From positions 175,993-239,992 of the forward strand of contig CACPMT010000002.1 of NCBI GenBank assembly GCA_902635045.1: a DNA stretch of 64,000 nt. Reading direction: 5' to 3'. The translations under genes and the position numbers were made by a program. Shown here piece by piece: positions 1-9,723 of this stretch. The stretch's first letter is position 1. Each line of letters begins with the position of its first letter. The notes below the pieces were generated by a model. That model was given only the letters and a program-made list of their open reading frames with translations, was not told where the DNA came from and did no database searches. The DNA comes from an uncultured SAR86 cluster bacterium. GTDB lineage: Bacteria > Pseudomonadota > Gammaproteobacteria > Magnimaribacterales > AG-339-G14.

Positions 1-1
1 T

Positions 2-1090
2 ATAAAAACAGAAACAGAGGGACAATTTGCTTCAGTTATGTGTCACGAGTTAGCTCATTTAAGTCAAAGACATTATGCAAGGTCCCAACAGAATTCTAAT
101 CCACTAACAAATGCTTTAATTCTTTTAGGAAGCGTTGCGACCGCAGTTGTCACAGCTAATCCTCAGGCAATTCTCATTGCTCCTGCTTTGATTCAGCAGT
201 TAGCAACAAATTACACCAGAGAAAACGAAAGAGAAGCCGATAGAATAGGTTTTAGAAATCTTGTAAACGCAGGTTTTGATCCAAGATCACAATCTCAAAT
301 GTTTCAGATTCTTCAAAAATCTCAAAGTGGAATAAATGAAGAATATTCATATCTCTTTACTCATCCAATTCCAAAAGAAAGAATTACCGATGCAAGAATT
401 AGAGAAGAAAATGTTGATAATCAAATAAATTATAGAAATTCATTAGAATTTTATTTAGTTAAAGCCAGGGCCGAAGTCTATAATTCGAGAAATTTAAATT
501 CTCTTGGAGATTTTTATTCAAATCAAAAGAATAATGAAAATAAAAAAATTAAACTTTACAAGAAATATGGATTATCTTTAGTTTTTAAAGAGCAAAAAAG
601 ATATGAAGAAGCATTTAAAGCTGCAAGAGAATTACTGCAAGAAATTCCATCTAATCTAATTTTTCAAACTAATATTTTAGAAATTCATTTAGCAGAAGGT
701 AATTCTCTAGAAGCTATTTCTGTCGGAGAAAAGCTTTTAAGCGTTAATTCAAATAATTTTTCAATTTCTTACTTTCTTGCTAAAGCCTATATTTTAGACA
801 ATAACCCTGAAAAAGCTGAAGAAATTTTAATTAATTTATCCAAAGAAAACCCTAAAGATCCTTCTGTCTGGTATGAGTTAGCAGAAGCACAAGGTTTAGC
901 AGGAAATATTATTGGCCTTCATAGATCTAGGGCTGAGTATTTTATTCTTACTGGAAGATACGATTCAGCTATATTCCAATTAAGAGAGGGATTAAAGTTG
1001 TCTAAAAATTTTTTTGAAATTAGAGAAAGTATTATCAATAAGCTTGAACAAATTTATAAGACTAAGCGAGCCTTGAAGGATTTAACTTAA
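2..1090 (+). CDS. M48 family metalloprotease with C-terminal TPR-like region (BepA/YfgC-like), 5' truncated by window edge
   Basis: HEXXH-type motif HELAH; frame stays open upstream of the ATG at 38 (IKTETEGQFASVMCHELAH) to the window edge; downstream ENEREADRIG third-ligand motif and TPR-like repeats. Confidence 0.88.
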   Translation: MKTETEGQFASVMCHELAHLSQRHYARSQQNSNPLTNALILLGSVATAVVTANPQAILIAPALIQQLATNYTRENEREADRIGFRNLVNAGFDPRSQSQMFQILQKSQSGINEEYSYLFTHPIPKERITDARIREENVDNQINYRNSLEFYLVKARAEVYNSRNLNSLGDFYSNQKNNENKKIKLYKKYGLSLVFKEQKRYEEAFKAARELLQEIPSNLIFQTNILEIHLAEGNSLEAISVGEKLLSVNSNNFSISYFLAKAYILDNNPEKAEEILINLSKENPKDPSVWYELAEAQGLAGNIIGLHRSRAEYFILTGRYDSAIFQLREGLKLSKNFFEIRESIINKLEQIYKTKRALKDLT

Positions 1091-1092
1091 AT

Positions 1093-1437
1093 TTATCTAG
1101 GTAAATTTAATTTTTTATTTCCAGCTAGCAAATGAATATGGAGATGAAAAACTGTTTGTCCTGCTTTTTCTCCATTGTTTATTACGATGTTAAAAGCGTC
1201 TTCAACATTTAGTTTTCTAGACATATTGCCTGCTACTAACATTAAATGGCCTAGTAGACTTAAATCTTCTTCCTGAGCATCAGAAAGCTTTGATAACGGC
1301 TTTTTTGGAATAATTAGTAAATGAATAGGGGCTTGAGGATTGATATCATTAATTACAATACACATTTCATCTTCGTAAACAATTTCCGAAGGTATTTCCT
1401 TTTCAATTATTTTTTGAAAAATTGATTTACTAACCAT
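1093..1437 (-). CDS. hinT: HIT family protein (HinT-like purine nucleoside phosphoramidase)
   Basis: HLHIHLLAG histidine-triad motif. Confidence 0.88.
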   Translation of the reverse strand: MVSKSIFQKIIEKEIPSEIVYEDEMCIVINDINPQAPIHLLIIPKKPLSKLSDAQEEDLSLLGHLMLVAGNMSRKLNVEDAFNIVINNGEKAGQTVFHLHIHLLAGNKKLNLPR

Positions 1438-1795
1438 TATAAAAAATCTTAAAACCTAAATATGTTGAAAACAAGCATAAAAATACTGTAAAAAAAGTAT
1501 AAACAAGAAATATTAAAAAGCTTTCGTCGTTATAGAACACAAAAGCCTCTTTAGTAAATGCTGAGAATGTAGTGAATGCCCCCAAAAAACCTATAGCAAA
1601 AAAATTATTTATGAATAATGCATTTTCTTCTTCTTGATTAGAAATAAAATAACCAATCAAAAAACATCCTAACAAATTAACTAAAAAGGTCCCCAAAGGA
1701 ATGCTAAATAAAACAAATTGTGAAAAGTAATTTGAAAAATAAAATCTGAGAGTTGCCCCCAAAGCTCCACCGAGTCCTATTAAAAAATAAGTCAT
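1430..1795 (-). CDS. crcB: Fluoride ion channel CrcB/FluC
   Basis: 121 aa, GLGGALGATLRF start, four hydrophobic segments, GFLGAFTTFSAFTKE motif. Confidence 0.9.
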   Translation of the reverse strand: MTYFLIGLGGALGATLRFYFSNYFSQFVLFSIPLGTFLVNLLGCFLIGYFISNQEEENALFINNFFAIGFLGAFTTFSAFTKEAFVFYNDESFLIFLVYTFFTVFLCLFSTYLGFKIFYNG

Positions 1796-1802
1796 TTTAA
1801 AT

Positions 1803-1878
1803 TGGTGGGTCGTATAGGATTCGAACCTATGACCAATTGATTAAAAGCCAACTGCTCTACCAACTGAGCTAACGACCC
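1803..1878 (-). tRNA. tRNA-Lys(UUU), encoded CCA
   Basis: Reverse complement GGGTCGTTAGCTCAGTTGGTAGAGCAGTTGGCTTTTAATCAATTGGTCATAGGTTCGAATCCTATACGACCCACCA: full cloverleaf, anticodon TTT, near identical to E. coli tRNA-Lys. Confidence 0.98.
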
Positions 1879-1899
1879 AATTTTAGAAATTATATCAAA

Positions 1900-2595
1900 T
1901 CAACTTTTGAATTTGAGTAATTCTTGTTCAGATAAAATTGAGGAACCTGACTCAGGGTAATTTAGTATTACTCTCTCAAAAAAAGCAATAGCTTCTTCGT
2001 TTTTTTCTAACTTTATAGAAATTAGGCCTAACTTATAAAGAGATACAGGAACTCTCTCATGATCAGGAAAATTATTAATCAATGATAAATATGTCTCGTA
2101 AGCATCCTCATTCATTTCTTGAAGAAAATATATTTCAGCTAACCAGAAATAGGAATCTACCAAATAAGCTCCTTTTGGATATGACAGAATTAAAAACCTT
2201 AAATTTTCTGCTGCTTCTGAATATCTAGAATTATCTATTAACTTTAAAGTATTGGACCATAAAGTAAATTCTTCTTCTTCACCATCTTTTTCAATTAATT
2301 CAGCTAAAGGGTTATTTAATTCAATTTTTTCTTCAACTACTTCCTCTTCTTTTGATAATAAAATTATTGCTTCCAGCTCATGGATTCTCTTGTCTAAATC
2401 AACGTATCTCGCTTGATTAGATTCATCTAATTTTTGAACTTCAAATGTATTTGAATCTATTTGATTGGATAGTCTAGCTAATTCATTTTCTAAATTTTCA
2501 ATTTTTTCTAATATTAAATCTAAAGAATCATTATTTGCCTGTGCACTTACTGTAACGGCAATAAATAAAAATAAGAAAACAAAATTTTTCATCAA
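1900..2595 (-). CDS. cpoB: Tol-Pal system protein CpoB/YbgF (coiled coil + TPR)
   Basis: Signal peptide, coiled coil, TPR repeats (YSEAAENLRFLILSYPKGAYLVDSYFWLAEIYF); directly downstream of pal. Confidence 0.88.
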   Translation of the reverse strand: MMKNFVFLFLFIAVTVSAQANNDSLDLILEKIENLENELARLSNQIDSNTFEVQKLDESNQARYVDLDKRIHELEAIILLSKEEEVVEEKIELNNPLAELIEKDGEEEEFTLWSNTLKLIDNSRYSEAAENLRFLILSYPKGAYLVDSYFWLAEIYFLQEMNEDAYETYLSLINNFPDHERVPVSLYKLGLISIKLEKNEEAIAFFERVILNYPESGSSILSEQELLKFKS

Positions 2596-2605
2596 TCTTA
2601 GAATA

Positions 2606-3073
2606 TTAGAATAAAGATATCTCTACCCTTCTATTTTTTTTCCAAGCATTTTCATTTGAATTGATATCTATCGGTTTCTCTTCTCCATATGAAATTACCT
2701 TAATTTTAGATGAAGAAACGCCTTTGATTATTAAGTAATTTTTAACTTCTATTGCCCTTTTTTCTCCAAGAGCAAGGTTATATTCTCTTGTTCCTCTCTC
2801 ATCGCAGTGGCCTTCTAATCTAATTGCTTTAGCATTTTTTGCAAAATCAACATATTTAGTGATGAGATCTTTAGAATCAGAGCTTAATGAAGCTTTATCA
2901 AATTCAAAATAAATTAAATCATCTAGATTAGTATCAATTTTTTCAACAGATGCATATTCATCGCTCTCTGCAGAAGCATAGCTAGTTGACGTTACCAAAT
3001 CTGAAACTTGAGTTGCACATCCGACTATTAAGGGAAATATGCTTAATATGATTATTTTTTTGTATGTTTTCAT
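2606..3073 (-). CDS. pal: Peptidoglycan-associated lipoprotein Pal (OmpA-like)
   Basis: Lipobox PLIVGCA; OmpA motif LEGHCDERGTREYNLALGEKRA. Confidence 0.95.
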   Translation of the reverse strand: MKTYKKIIILSIFPLIVGCATQVSDLVTSTSYASAESDEYASVEKIDTNLDDLIYFEFDKASLSSDSKDLITKYVDFAKNAKAIRLEGHCDERGTREYNLALGEKRAIEVKNYLIIKGVSSSKIKVISYGEEKPIDINSNENAWKKNRRVEISLF

Positions 3074-3134
3074 TAGAACTCCTTAATTAATTATAAATTA
3101 ATTACAATTATTAATTTGACAAATGTGTAACGCT

Positions 3135-4400
3135 TTAGTTCATGAAAGGTGACCATGCAGGTTCTCTTACAGATCCTAGTTTTACTGGTAATGTGAATTT
3201 TGATTTTCCATCTAAGGTAAGGCCTGCTAAGTAACCCTGAGTATTATTTTTTGTAGCATATATTATTATATTTCCATTTGGAGAAATCGTTGGAGATTCA
3301 TCCAAAGTAGTTTTAGATATAGTATTTATAAATCTACTTTTTAGTTTTTTTGTTCCAATATGGAAAACTCCATTATTTCCATGAACAAGCACAATATCTT
3401 TTCCATCGGGGAAGTAACTTGCTCTGGCGTTATAATCACCATCTAAGGTGACTCTTTTTATTCTATTCGAGGAAATAGTTAGTTCGTAAATTTGGGGAGA
3501 GCCGGATCTGTTTGAAGTGAAAAGCAGTTTTTTACTATTTGGTGACCAAGCAGGTTCTGTATCAATCCCATAATGAGTTGTGTGCCTCGATATTTTTTTA
3601 TTTCTGAGATTATAAATATAAATATCAGGATTACCTGATAATGACATTACAAAAGCTAGTTTTTTATTATCTGGCGACCAAACCGGAGCGCTATTACTTA
3701 GACCAAGTGTTTTGATAGGCTCTCTATCGCCTGAAAACAAATCTTGCATATAAATTTCTGGAAAACCTTTTTCAAAAGAAACATATGCTAATTTTTTTAA
3801 ATCTGAAGACCAGGAAGGCGACATTAAAGGAGCTTCGGACTCAAATAGAACTTGCTCATCAGATCCATCTATATCTGAAACACAAATTTTGTACTTATCT
3901 TTTGAAGGATTAAGAATATAGGCAATTTTTGTATTAAAAACTCCATTTAAACCTGTTATTGATTTATAAACGCGATTACTAATTACTTTGGAAATTTCTT
4001 CTTTTTCTGAATATTTACCTGAAATATCTCCTCTTAAAATTAATTTATTTAAAGAAATATTAAAAACGAAATATTCAATACGAATCAATTCTGAATTATT
4101 CTCTTGGAAACTTCCTAAGACGACATAGTCCACATTTAAAATTTTCCAATCTCTATTGAAAAAATTTTTTTCTGAGCTTGGAAAAGATAGCATTTCTTCT
4201 TTTGGTAACGCCTTAAATTCTCCAAATAAAGTAAGGTTGTCCTGAATGAGAAAAGAAATAGACTCACCTTCATTCAAATTGGATTTGAATGGTACCACTG
4301 CAATTTTAGGTAAATCTTTTGAGCCCTGAGAAATTTCGATTTTTAATTTAGCTTCAATTGTTAAAGAAAGAAAAACAAAAAAGAGAAGAAAATATTTCAT
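3135..4400 (-). CDS. tolB: Tol-Pal beta-propeller protein TolB
   Basis: Repeated WSPxxxKLAFxS / PDIYIYNL propeller motifs; tol operon position. Confidence 0.95.
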   Translation of the reverse strand: MKYFLLFFVFLSLTIEAKLKIEISQGSKDLPKIAVVPFKSNLNEGESISFLIQDNLTLFGEFKALPKEEMLSFPSSEKNFFNRDWKILNVDYVVLGSFQENNSELIRIEYFVFNISLNKLILRGDISGKYSEKEEISKVISNRVYKSITGLNGVFNTKIAYILNPSKDKYKICVSDIDGSDEQVLFESEAPLMSPSWSSDLKKLAYVSFEKGFPEIYMQDLFSGDREPIKTLGLSNSAPVWSPDNKKLAFVMSLSGNPDIYIYNLRNKKISRHTTHYGIDTEPAWSPNSKKLLFTSNRSGSPQIYELTISSNRIKRVTLDGDYNARASYFPDGKDIVLVHGNNGVFHIGTKKLKSRFINTISKTTLDESPTISPNGNIIIYATKNNTQGYLAGLTLDGKSKFTLPVKLGSVREPAWSPFMN

Positions 4401-4404
4401 AAAA

Positions 4405-5016
4405 TTAATTCTTTGACTTAAAAACTAAATTAAAAGATCGAAAGTTTCTCTCAAAATATTTTCTGTCTAAACCAATTACTTCTGTTATGAAAGAAATACT
4501 AGATAATGCTGCCAAAGCAGATTCGTCAAAAACTTTATCTCCACTTGAGGAAATTAAATCATAACTCAAGATTTCTCCAGACGGAGCTAAATTAATCACA
4601 AACTCTGATTGTATATTTTTGTTCCCTAGAGAAGGTTTTTTCCAAATTGAATTTATCCTATCTTGAATAAGAGCAATTGTTATTTGAACTTCTCTTCTTT
4701 CTTTAAGTAATTTAGTCTCAGCGATTTGGTCTTCTAACTTTCTTTTCGAGTCAAAATTGAGTTGTTTTTTTTTATCAACTTTTAAATCTTCAATTAATTC
4801 TTTTTTTTGAATATTTTTTTCTATCGATTCATTTTTTATATTTTCAATTTTTTTTAAATTATTTTCTTTCTCTATTGGAAAAGTTACAAATTCTATTGGA
4901 ATCGTATTTATTCTGTCTTTTTGTGGAACAAAAATTGAAAAATCTATTGTAAGTATGGCTAATAAGAATAGATGAACGAAAATAGAATTTAAAAACCCTA
5001 CAAAAGAATTAGTCAT
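4405..5016 (-). CDS. tolA: TolA (short; TonB-like C-terminus)
   Basis: N-terminal TM, charged helical region, C-terminal domain; position between tolB and tolR. Confidence 0.85.
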   Translation of the reverse strand: MTNSFVGFLNSIFVHLFLLAILTIDFSIFVPQKDRINTIPIEFVTFPIEKENNLKKIENIKNESIEKNIQKKELIEDLKVDKKKQLNFDSKRKLEDQIAETKLLKERREVQITIALIQDRINSIWKKPSLGNKNIQSEFVINLAPSGEILSYDLISSSGDKVFDESALAALSSISFITEVIGLDRKYFERNFRSFNLVFKSKN

Positions 5017-5443
5017 TTATAGGCTCAGTAATAAAATTTATCGAATCAGGTTTTAATTCTTGCAATAAAGACATTAATTTTGCGACTTCTCCAAAAATTA
5101 CTCCTTTATCCGCTCTTATGTAAACCTCAATCGCATTATTATTATTAAGAATCTTCATAAGCTCCTCTTTAAGCTCAACTATAGAAAAAGGTTTATTTTT
5201 CGTAGATTCAAGATCTAAATAAAAATCACCGATAGAGCTTATAGAAATAGTAATATTTTCTAAATTTGCTTTTTTTACAGGTTGCGATTCAACATTAGGA
5301 AGTTCGACATCTATTCCCTGGATCATAAAAGGAGCTGTCACCATAAAAATGACGAGAAGAACTAACATTACATCAACATATGGAATTACATTTATTTCCG
5401 TAAGATATCTTCTTTTTTTTGAAGAGATCATGTTAAGAATCAT
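5009..5443 (-). CDS. tolR: TolR (ExbD family)
   Basis: EINVIPYVDVMLVLLVIFMVTAPF motif. Confidence 0.95.
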   Translation of the reverse strand: MILNMISSKKRRYLTEINVIPYVDVMLVLLVIFMVTAPFMIQGIDVELPNVESQPVKKANLENITISISSIGDFYLDLESTKNKPFSIVELKEELMKILNNNNAIEVYIRADKGVIFGEVAKLMSLLQELKPDSINFITEPIND

Positions 5444-6077
5444 TTTTAGAAAGAATTATTAAAAATTCTTCACTAAAATTTAAATAATTTTTTAAGATTT
5501 TATCGATGTTATTTACATTCCAGTTATATGATATTAATGCTGGTATCGCGGTAAATAAACCTAAAGCAGTTGCAACCAGCGCTTCTGAAATTCCAGGAGC
5601 TACTACTGTAATCGAAACTTGTGTTAACTGAGACAAGCCCCCAAATGCGTTCATTATTCCCCACACGGTCCCAAATAAACCAATAAATGGGCTTGCAGAT
5701 GCAACTGTAGACAAAAAAGAAAGTCTATTATCCAACTGTTCTTCATGACGAGATATTGTTATTTCCATAGCTTTTTTTGAATTTTCTAAAGAGTTAGATT
5801 TTTGATATTCATCAAAACCAACGAAAAATATTTGTTCTAATCCTATCTTGTTTTTCTTTTTGGAAATATCTAGAAATAAAATATCTAATTTTTTTTCAGA
5901 CCAAAAGAATTTTTCAAAGGAAAAAATATCTTTTTTTGCTCTGCTAAGTGTCATCCAACGCTCAAATATTATCCACCATGAACTCAAAGAGGCTAAAACT
6001 AAAATTATCATAACAGCTTGGACAACAATGCTGGCTTGCGAAAACATTGAAAAAATATCTAATTCAAATGAATTCAA
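5433..6077 (-). CDS. tolQ: TolQ (MotA/TolQ/ExbB proton channel)
   Basis: ASASPFIGLFGTVWGIMNAF and GISEALVATALGLFTAIPALISYN motifs. Confidence 0.95.
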   Translation of the reverse strand: MNSFELDIFSMFSQASIVVQAVMIILVLASLSSWWIIFERWMTLSRAKKDIFSFEKFFWSEKKLDILFLDISKKKNKIGLEQIFFVGFDEYQKSNSLENSKKAMEITISRHEEQLDNRLSFLSTVASASPFIGLFGTVWGIMNAFGGLSQLTQVSITVVAPGISEALVATALGLFTAIPALISYNWNVNNIDKILKNYLNFSEEFLIILSKNDS

Positions 6078-6475
6078 TTTGTCTCCTTAATCATATTGTT
6101 TAAAAGCTTCTCAGGTACAAGCATAGGTTTTTTTGATAAAGAATGAATCGAACCACAAAATATCTCTGCTTCACAAACCTTCTCTGAATCAAAATTGTAA
6201 ATTGTTTGTGAAAAGTTAAAACTGACTTTCTTAACTTTTTTCAAACAGGTTTGAATTTTTATCAATTCGTCTAATTTTACTGGTTTTAAGTATTCAATAA
6301 TAACTTTTCTAACAATAAATATTATTCCTATGTCCATTAACTCTTTTTGTTCGTATCCTAATGATCGTAAATATTCTGTTCTTGCTCGCTCACAAAATTT
6401 AAGATAATTTGCATAATAAACTACACCTTGCGCGTCTGTATCTTCGTAATAAACTCTGTAATCTATTGAATGCAT
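6074..6475 (-). CDS. ybgC: YbgC-type hotdog acyl-CoA thioesterase
   Basis: RVYYEDTDAQGVVYYANYLKFCERARTEYLR motif; upstream of tolQ. Confidence 0.95.
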   Translation of the reverse strand: MHSIDYRVYYEDTDAQGVVYYANYLKFCERARTEYLRSLGYEQKELMDIGIIFIVRKVIIEYLKPVKLDELIKIQTCLKKVKKVSFNFSQTIYNFDSEKVCEAEIFCGSIHSLSKKPMLVPEKLLNNMIKETN

Positions 6476-6478
6476 GAA

Positions 6479-6889
6479 TTATTTTTGGTGAGATTCTATA
6501 TCTTCACTATAAAGAGTTTTTAAAATAAAAATAAAATCACTCCAAGATAAATCGCAAGTGTTATGGTTATTTTTTTCTAGGTTGGTGTTAATAGTATAAA
6601 GAGGCACCCTCACCTTTATAGGCCTATTGTTAAATTTATAAATTAAAGCCGGCAAACCTCTATCTTTTGCGGAGTCTAAAACTTGTAACCACCATTTCTC
6701 TACCGGCTCATTACCTTGACCATAACGTTTGCACTCTAAATACCAATTTCCAAGAATTAAATCTGGAAGAAACTTTTCTCTTGTTTGTTCTAATATTCTT
6801 TTGAGCGGTTTTGTTAAATTTAATTCTTTATTGAGAGAATTTGCTATTTCTCTCTCAAATGCAGCTCCTTTATTTCTAGAATTAGTCAT
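6479..6889 (-). CDS. Small PD-(D/E)XK-type nuclease, candidate Holliday-junction resolvase (Hjc-like architecture)
   Basis: 136 aa; N-terminal NKGAAFEREIANSL helix followed by FLPDLILGNWYLECKRYGQ (D...ExK catalytic pattern); located where ruvCAB normally lies between yebC and ybgC. Confidence 0.6.
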   Translation of the reverse strand: MTNSRNKGAAFEREIANSLNKELNLTKPLKRILEQTREKFLPDLILGNWYLECKRYGQGNEPVEKWWLQVLDSAKDRGLPALIYKFNNRPIKVRVPLYTINTNLEKNNHNTCDLSWSDFIFILKTLYSEDIESHQK

Positions 6890-6895
6890 GTTCGT

Positions 6896-7624
6896 TTAAA
6901 AATCTTTTGAAAATTCAGCATTTGAATGAACATTTTGTACATCATCAAGATCGTCTAAATTTTCTAAGAGCTTAATTACTTTTTCAGAAGTATCGCCATC
7001 TAATTCAACATTTATAGAGGCATTCATTACTACTTCACTTTCTTCTATTTCAATTGTTTGAGAATCTAATGCTTCTTTTACGGCGGGTAAATTTTCAACG
7101 TCCATATTTATTAATGTTTTTCCATCTTCTAAAGGTTCTAAATCTTCTATGCCAGACGGAATTAGGAGGTCTAATAATTTATCTTCATCTGAATCTTTAA
7201 CAATAATTTGTCCTATTTTTTTAAATAAATATGATACAGATCCATCCGTTCCTAAACTTCCCCCAGATTTAGAAAAAGCATGCCTTACTTCTGCAACAGT
7301 TCTATTTCTATTATCGGTCATAGTCTCTACTAAAATAGCCACTCCACCAGGGCCATAGCCCTCATATAAAACTTCTTCTAAATTTTCAGATTCAGTATCT
7401 CCAGCACCTCTAGATACCGCTCTCTCAATAGTATCTTTAGGCATATTTGACCTAAATGCTCTATCTAAAGCTAGTCTCAATCTTGGATTGTCAGCGGCAT
7501 CTGGACCACCTAGTCTCGCAGCAACAGTTATCTCTCTAATTAATTTCGAAAAGACTTTTTGTCGTTTTTCATCCTGTCTTCCCTTTTGATGCTTAATATT
7601 AGCCCACTTAGAATGTCCAGCCAT
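6896..7624 (-). CDS. yebC: YebC/PmpR family protein
   Basis: MAGHSKWANIKHQKGRQDEKRQKVFSKL signature. Confidence 0.97.
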   Translation of the reverse strand: MAGHSKWANIKHQKGRQDEKRQKVFSKLIREITVAARLGGPDAADNPRLRLALDRAFRSNMPKDTIERAVSRGAGDTESENLEEVLYEGYGPGGVAILVETMTDNRNRTVAEVRHAFSKSGGSLGTDGSVSYLFKKIGQIIVKDSDEDKLLDLLIPSGIEDLEPLEDGKTLINMDVENLPAVKEALDSQTIEIEESEVVMNASINVELDGDTSEKVIKLLENLDDLDDVQNVHSNAEFSKDF

Positions 7625-7626
7625 AT

Positions 7627-9393
7627 TTAATCCTTGGGTTGTATGGTGCTTTTAATTGCTAATTCACTAAGCTCATCATTAGAAATATTACTTGGGGCAT
7701 CAGTCATGAGACAATACGCTGATTGCGTTTTTGGAAAGGCGATAACATCTCTAATTGAGTCTTTATTACAGATCAACATCACCAATCTATCAAGCCCAAA
7801 TGCGATACCGCCATGCGGTGGGCAACCGTAATCTAAAGCCTCAAGAAAAAAACCAAATTTTTCTTCTGCTTCTTCATCTGAGATCCCTAAAATGGATAAA
7901 ACTTTTCTTTGCTCTTTTGAATTATGTATACGCATTGACCCGCCACCTATTTCATACCCATTTAGAACAAGATCATAAGCATCTGCTCTTGCCATAGCTG
8001 GATTTTTTTCCAACATTTCTAAATTATCAGTAGTCCTTGTAAAGGGATGATGACTTGGAGAAAGTGATCCATCTTCAGCTTCATCAAAAACTGGAAAATC
8101 TTTGATCCAAAGAGGCGCCCACTTTTCTTTATCGATCAATTTAAGATCTTCGCCCAACTTTTCTCTTAATGCACCCATAGATTCATTGACAATTTTTTTA
8201 TGCCCGGCACCAAAAAACACCGTGTCTCCTGATGAAATATCAAGCTTTTTAGAAAGACTCTCTATTTCATTTTCAGATAAAAATTTAAGAATTGGAGATT
8301 GCAATCCTTCTTTCAAGTCATTTGCATCATTCACCTTTATGTAAGCTAAACCTTTAGCTCCGTAATTACCTACAAATTTTGTATAATCATCGATCTGACT
8401 TCTAGATAAAGAGTTAGAAACTTTCAAGGATACCAAACGGGATTTTGCATCTTTAGCAGGATCGCCAAAGACCTTAAACTCGGAATCAGTAAATATATCT
8501 TTTACATCAATCAATTTAAGAGGATTTCTTAGATCAGGTTTATCTGATCCAAACTTTTTTATAGCCTCAGCATAAGTCATAACAGGAAAATCTTTTAACT
8601 CTACTTTTAAAACCTTTTTAAATACTTCTTTTATTAAATTTTCTCCAAGATTCATTACTTCTTCGGCTGAGGTAAAAGATGATTCGATATCTATTTGGGT
8701 AAATTCAGGTTGCCTGTCTTTTCTCGTATCTTCGTCTCTAAAACATCTTACAATTTGAAAGTATTTACCAAATCCACTGATCATCAATAATTGTTTAAAA
8801 AGTTGAGGTGACTGAGGTAATGCATAAAAACTACCTTGATTGACTCTGCTTGGAATTACAAAGTCCCTAGCGCCTTCTGGAGTAGCCTTAGTCATCATGG
8901 GTGTTTCAATGTCTAGAAAATCGTTAGATGTTAAAAACTGCCTTATTTCATTTGAAACGTTAGATCTTATTCTTATGGTTTCCTGCATTTCTGATCTTCT
9001 TAGATCAAGATATCTGTATTTAAGTCTAGTTTCTTCTCCAACTTTCACATATTCATCTAATTGAAATGGCATAGGTTTGCTTTTGGATAAAATAGATAAA
9101 TTAGATGAATCTAATTCAATTTCTCCTGTTGTCATTTTTTTGTTAATAGTGCCTTTTGGTCTTTCCCTTATCTCACCAGATACGGAAATAACAAATTCAT
9201 CTCTAATAGATTCAGCTACTTCAAATATTTCTTTATTTTGTGGCTCAACTACAACTTGAAGAATTTCGTTACCTTCACGTAAATCAATGAAAATAACGCC
9301 CCCATGATCTCTTATATTTTCAACCCATCCAGCAACAGATATTTCTTTTCCTAAATTTTTTTTACTTAAAGATGAAATTTTTGAGAGACTCAT
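7627..9393 (-). CDS. aspS: Aspartyl-tRNA synthetase (bacterial type)
   Basis: VAGWVENIRDHGGVIFIDLRE OB fold; class II motifs FRDEDTRKDRQPEFTQIDIE and GGIAFGLDRLVML. Confidence 0.97.
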   Translation of the reverse strand: MSLSKISSLSKKNLGKEISVAGWVENIRDHGGVIFIDLREGNEILQVVVEPQNKEIFEVAESIRDEFVISVSGEIRERPKGTINKKMTTGEIELDSSNLSILSKSKPMPFQLDEYVKVGEETRLKYRYLDLRRSEMQETIRIRSNVSNEIRQFLTSNDFLDIETPMMTKATPEGARDFVIPSRVNQGSFYALPQSPQLFKQLLMISGFGKYFQIVRCFRDEDTRKDRQPEFTQIDIESSFTSAEEVMNLGENLIKEVFKKVLKVELKDFPVMTYAEAIKKFGSDKPDLRNPLKLIDVKDIFTDSEFKVFGDPAKDAKSRLVSLKVSNSLSRSQIDDYTKFVGNYGAKGLAYIKVNDANDLKEGLQSPILKFLSENEIESLSKKLDISSGDTVFFGAGHKKIVNESMGALREKLGEDLKLIDKEKWAPLWIKDFPVFDEAEDGSLSPSHHPFTRTTDNLEMLEKNPAMARADAYDLVLNGYEIGGGSMRIHNSKEQRKVLSILGISDEEAEEKFGFFLEALDYGCPPHGGIAFGLDRLVMLICNKDSIRDVIAFPKTQSAYCLMTDAPSNISNDELSELAIKSTIQPKD

Positions 9394-9659
9394 TTTTCTT
9401 TTTTTTCTGTTTTCTTGGAAGTATTGGTCGTTTTTTTTTCTTTCTTGTCTGATTGTACTAAATTTTTCTTCTTACCTGTTTTAAAGTCTGTTTCATACCA
9501 CCCTTTTCCACCTAAACGAAAAGATGGAGCTGATATTACTTTTTTTGCAAAAGCTTTTGGAGAGCAATCACATTTTACTTTTTTATTAGATTCTGAAAGG
9601 CTTACGATTTTCTCGAACCGTTTCCCACACACATCACATTGAAATTCATATATTGGCAT
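9390..9659 (-). CDS. FmdB family zinc-ribbon protein
   Basis: MPIYEFQCDVCGKRFEKIVS zinc ribbon; upstream of aspS. Confidence 0.92.
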   Translation of the reverse strand: MPIYEFQCDVCGKRFEKIVSLSESNKKVKCDCSPKAFAKKVISAPSFRLGGKGWYETDFKTGKKKNLVQSDKKEKKTTNTSKKTEKKEK

Positions 9660-9723
9660 TAACTAACCTTTGTAAGACAAAAAAAAGTATAATTTCATTT
9701 TTAAATAGGAAACTCATTTTAAT

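Noticed and set aside
7634-9259. Several 60-80 aa plus-strand ORFs (7634, 7755, 8102, 8840, 9077)
   Set aside because: All antisense to the conserved aspS gene; AT-rich antisense open frames
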